Positions 23,973-24,501 of a stretch of DNA of 24,501 nucleotides are shown in pieces. Source of the stretch: an uncultured Collinsella sp. (GTDB taxonomy: Bacteria; Actinomycetota; Coriobacteriia; Coriobacteriales; Coriobacteriaceae); contig USAJ01000015.1 in the NCBI GenBank assembly GCA_900552685.1, positions 1 through 24,501 on the forward strand, in the 5' to 3' direction. Within the stretch, counting starts at the first letter, position 1. Every line of letters starts with the position of its first letter. The notes beneath the pieces are model-generated. The model was not told where the DNA came from and did not search any database. It worked only from the letters and a program-made list of their open reading frames with translations. The position numbers were made by a program, and so were the translations under genes.

Positions 23973-24011
23973 ACGCCCCCGAGGCCCCATTCAGGCCACG
24001 GGGCGTCGTTT
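23973..24011 (+). terminator. Possible terminator before the IS remnant
   Basis: ACGCCCC pairs with GGGGCGT, with an inner GGCC/GGCC pair, then CGTTTT. On the + strand it resembles an intrinsic terminator, although no gene ends directly upstream on that strand. Confidence 0.4.
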
Positions 24012-24017
24012 TCCCAG

Positions 24018-24251
24018 TTGAAGGAACGGTGGAGATGTGTTTCGATGGGTCCGGTGGCCATGCTCCGCCCGCCGCCCGGCACCTCTTCCCAGACTCAGCC
24101 GGACGGTCGGTCCGTCTATTCCGTTTTCGCCCTTAGGCTAGGCCAGCGGGGCATCGCCCCTCTCTGCGCGCGCCCTCTCGGCGGGGCCGGCGGGGCCGAC
24201 CTGTCGGTCTACGACGGGTTTCTGAAGGGGGCGGTCGCCGATGGCAGCTAG
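24018..24251 (+). pseudogene. IS21-family istA remnant (C-terminal end only)
   Basis: The last ~30 residues of this frame (GGADLSVYDGFLKGAVADGS) resemble the C-terminal end of IS21-family transposases, whose tail often reads like R-x-LSVYD-x-LL. The stop overlaps the start of an istB-like gene by 11 nt, the usual istA-istB arrangement. The upstream part shows no integrase-core motif, so nearly all of istA is missing. The true left edge of the remnant is unclear; the coordinate given is only the open-frame limit. Confidence 0.35.
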
Positions 24252-24446
24252 CGAGGAGCTGGCCCGCAGGGTCGTGGAGGCCGGGCGGTCGTGCTCGCTC
24301 ACCACCGCCGTCCTGGAGGAGTGGTCGAGGCTCGGCACCCCGAAGCAGGTGGAGTACCTGGCGGGCTACCTCGAGGCGGAGAGGTCCAGCCGCGAGGCCT
24401 CGAAGCGCGCGACGCTGCTCAGGCGCTGCGCGCTGCCGGCGCCCAA
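24241..24446 (+). pseudogene. IS21-family istB-like helper ATPase, truncated
   Basis: The frame from ATG 24241 gives about 69 residues matching the N-terminal part of IstB ATPases: a short helical start, then YLAGYLEAERSSREASKR and LLRRCALPAP, equivalent to the conserved YL..LL..E...R......A.LP segment. The Walker A region should follow but is absent. At about 24447 the high-GC coding pattern stops abruptly and an AT-richer sequence beginning TGTTAGCGCTACTG starts. IstB is the transposition helper of IS21 elements. The gene is interrupted, although the window edge prevents seeing whether it resumes. Confidence 0.55.
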
Positions 24447-24501
24447 TGTTAGCGCTACTGTAAAAACAACCAATTTCGCCATCGCACTTCAGCCGATTCC
24501 G
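24447..24501. mobile_element. Possible left end of a second insertion element
   Basis: Composition and frame change abruptly inside istB at TGTTAGCGCTACTGTAAAAA. A TG-starting end followed by ACTG and an A-run is reminiscent of IS21-type terminal repeats. Only 55 nt are visible, so the identity is uncertain. Confidence 0.35.

Overview
The window is high-GC bacterial DNA. Its gene content and order (scpA-scpB-rluB-cmk-plsC-ispH-DUF512-der-plsY-gpsA-rpe, then cysteine desulfurase, nif3-like, zinc-ribbon protein and coaBC) fit an actinobacterial gut commensal of the class Coriobacteriia, most likely Collinsella. That assignment is inference from gene order and sequence character; no database search was run.

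Region 1 (1-17262) is a dense, single-direction housekeeping block on the + strand with overlaps or very short gaps. It encodes an ABC-F ribosome-associated ATPase, a small membrane protein, an M50 intramembrane metalloprotease, the SMC partners ScpA and ScpB, a 23S rRNA pseudouridine synthase, cytidylate kinase, a PlsC-like acyltransferase, IspH, a PDZ/radical-SAM DUF512 protein, the ribosome GTPase Der, PlsY, GpsA, ribulose-phosphate epimerase, a cysteine desulfurase, a Nif3-like protein, a coiled-coil zinc-ribbon protein and CoaBC. GpsA, PlsY and PlsC together supply the glycerol-3-phosphate and acylation steps of phosphatidic acid synthesis. The block ends with tRNA-Pro(GGG) and a strong terminator.

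Region 2 (17300-21700) is an accessory surface-structure locus on the - strand. Three paralogous genes share a start region, a Flp-type prepilin leader (G/XXXXEY) and one hydrophobic helix, but carry different C-terminal domains: two DUF6273-like (lectin-fold-like) and one BspA/DUF285-like leucine-rich domain. The first is intact. The second has two compensating frameshifts: a perfect 11-bp tandem duplication and a one-base change in a C6 tract. The third is out of frame at a nine-base homopolymer just after its start codon. All three have two overlapping ATGs in different frames (ATGCATG) directly before a G-rich tract, a conserved -10-like box about 43-46 nt upstream and a conserved inverted repeat about 77-81 nt upstream. 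A structured ~180-bp repeat follows the first two genes, and a lone RelB-like antitoxin gene sits between them. I read this as a phase-variable, domain-swapping pilin/adhesin locus. This is the most interesting part of the window.

Region 3 (21700-24501) is a patchwork: a lower-GC DUF1648 membrane protein with a possible A6 frameshift, about 500 bp without a convincing gene, a frameshifted acidic hypothetical gene, a convergent small hypothetical gene, and an IS21-like istA/istB remnant that appears to be interrupted by the end of another insertion element.
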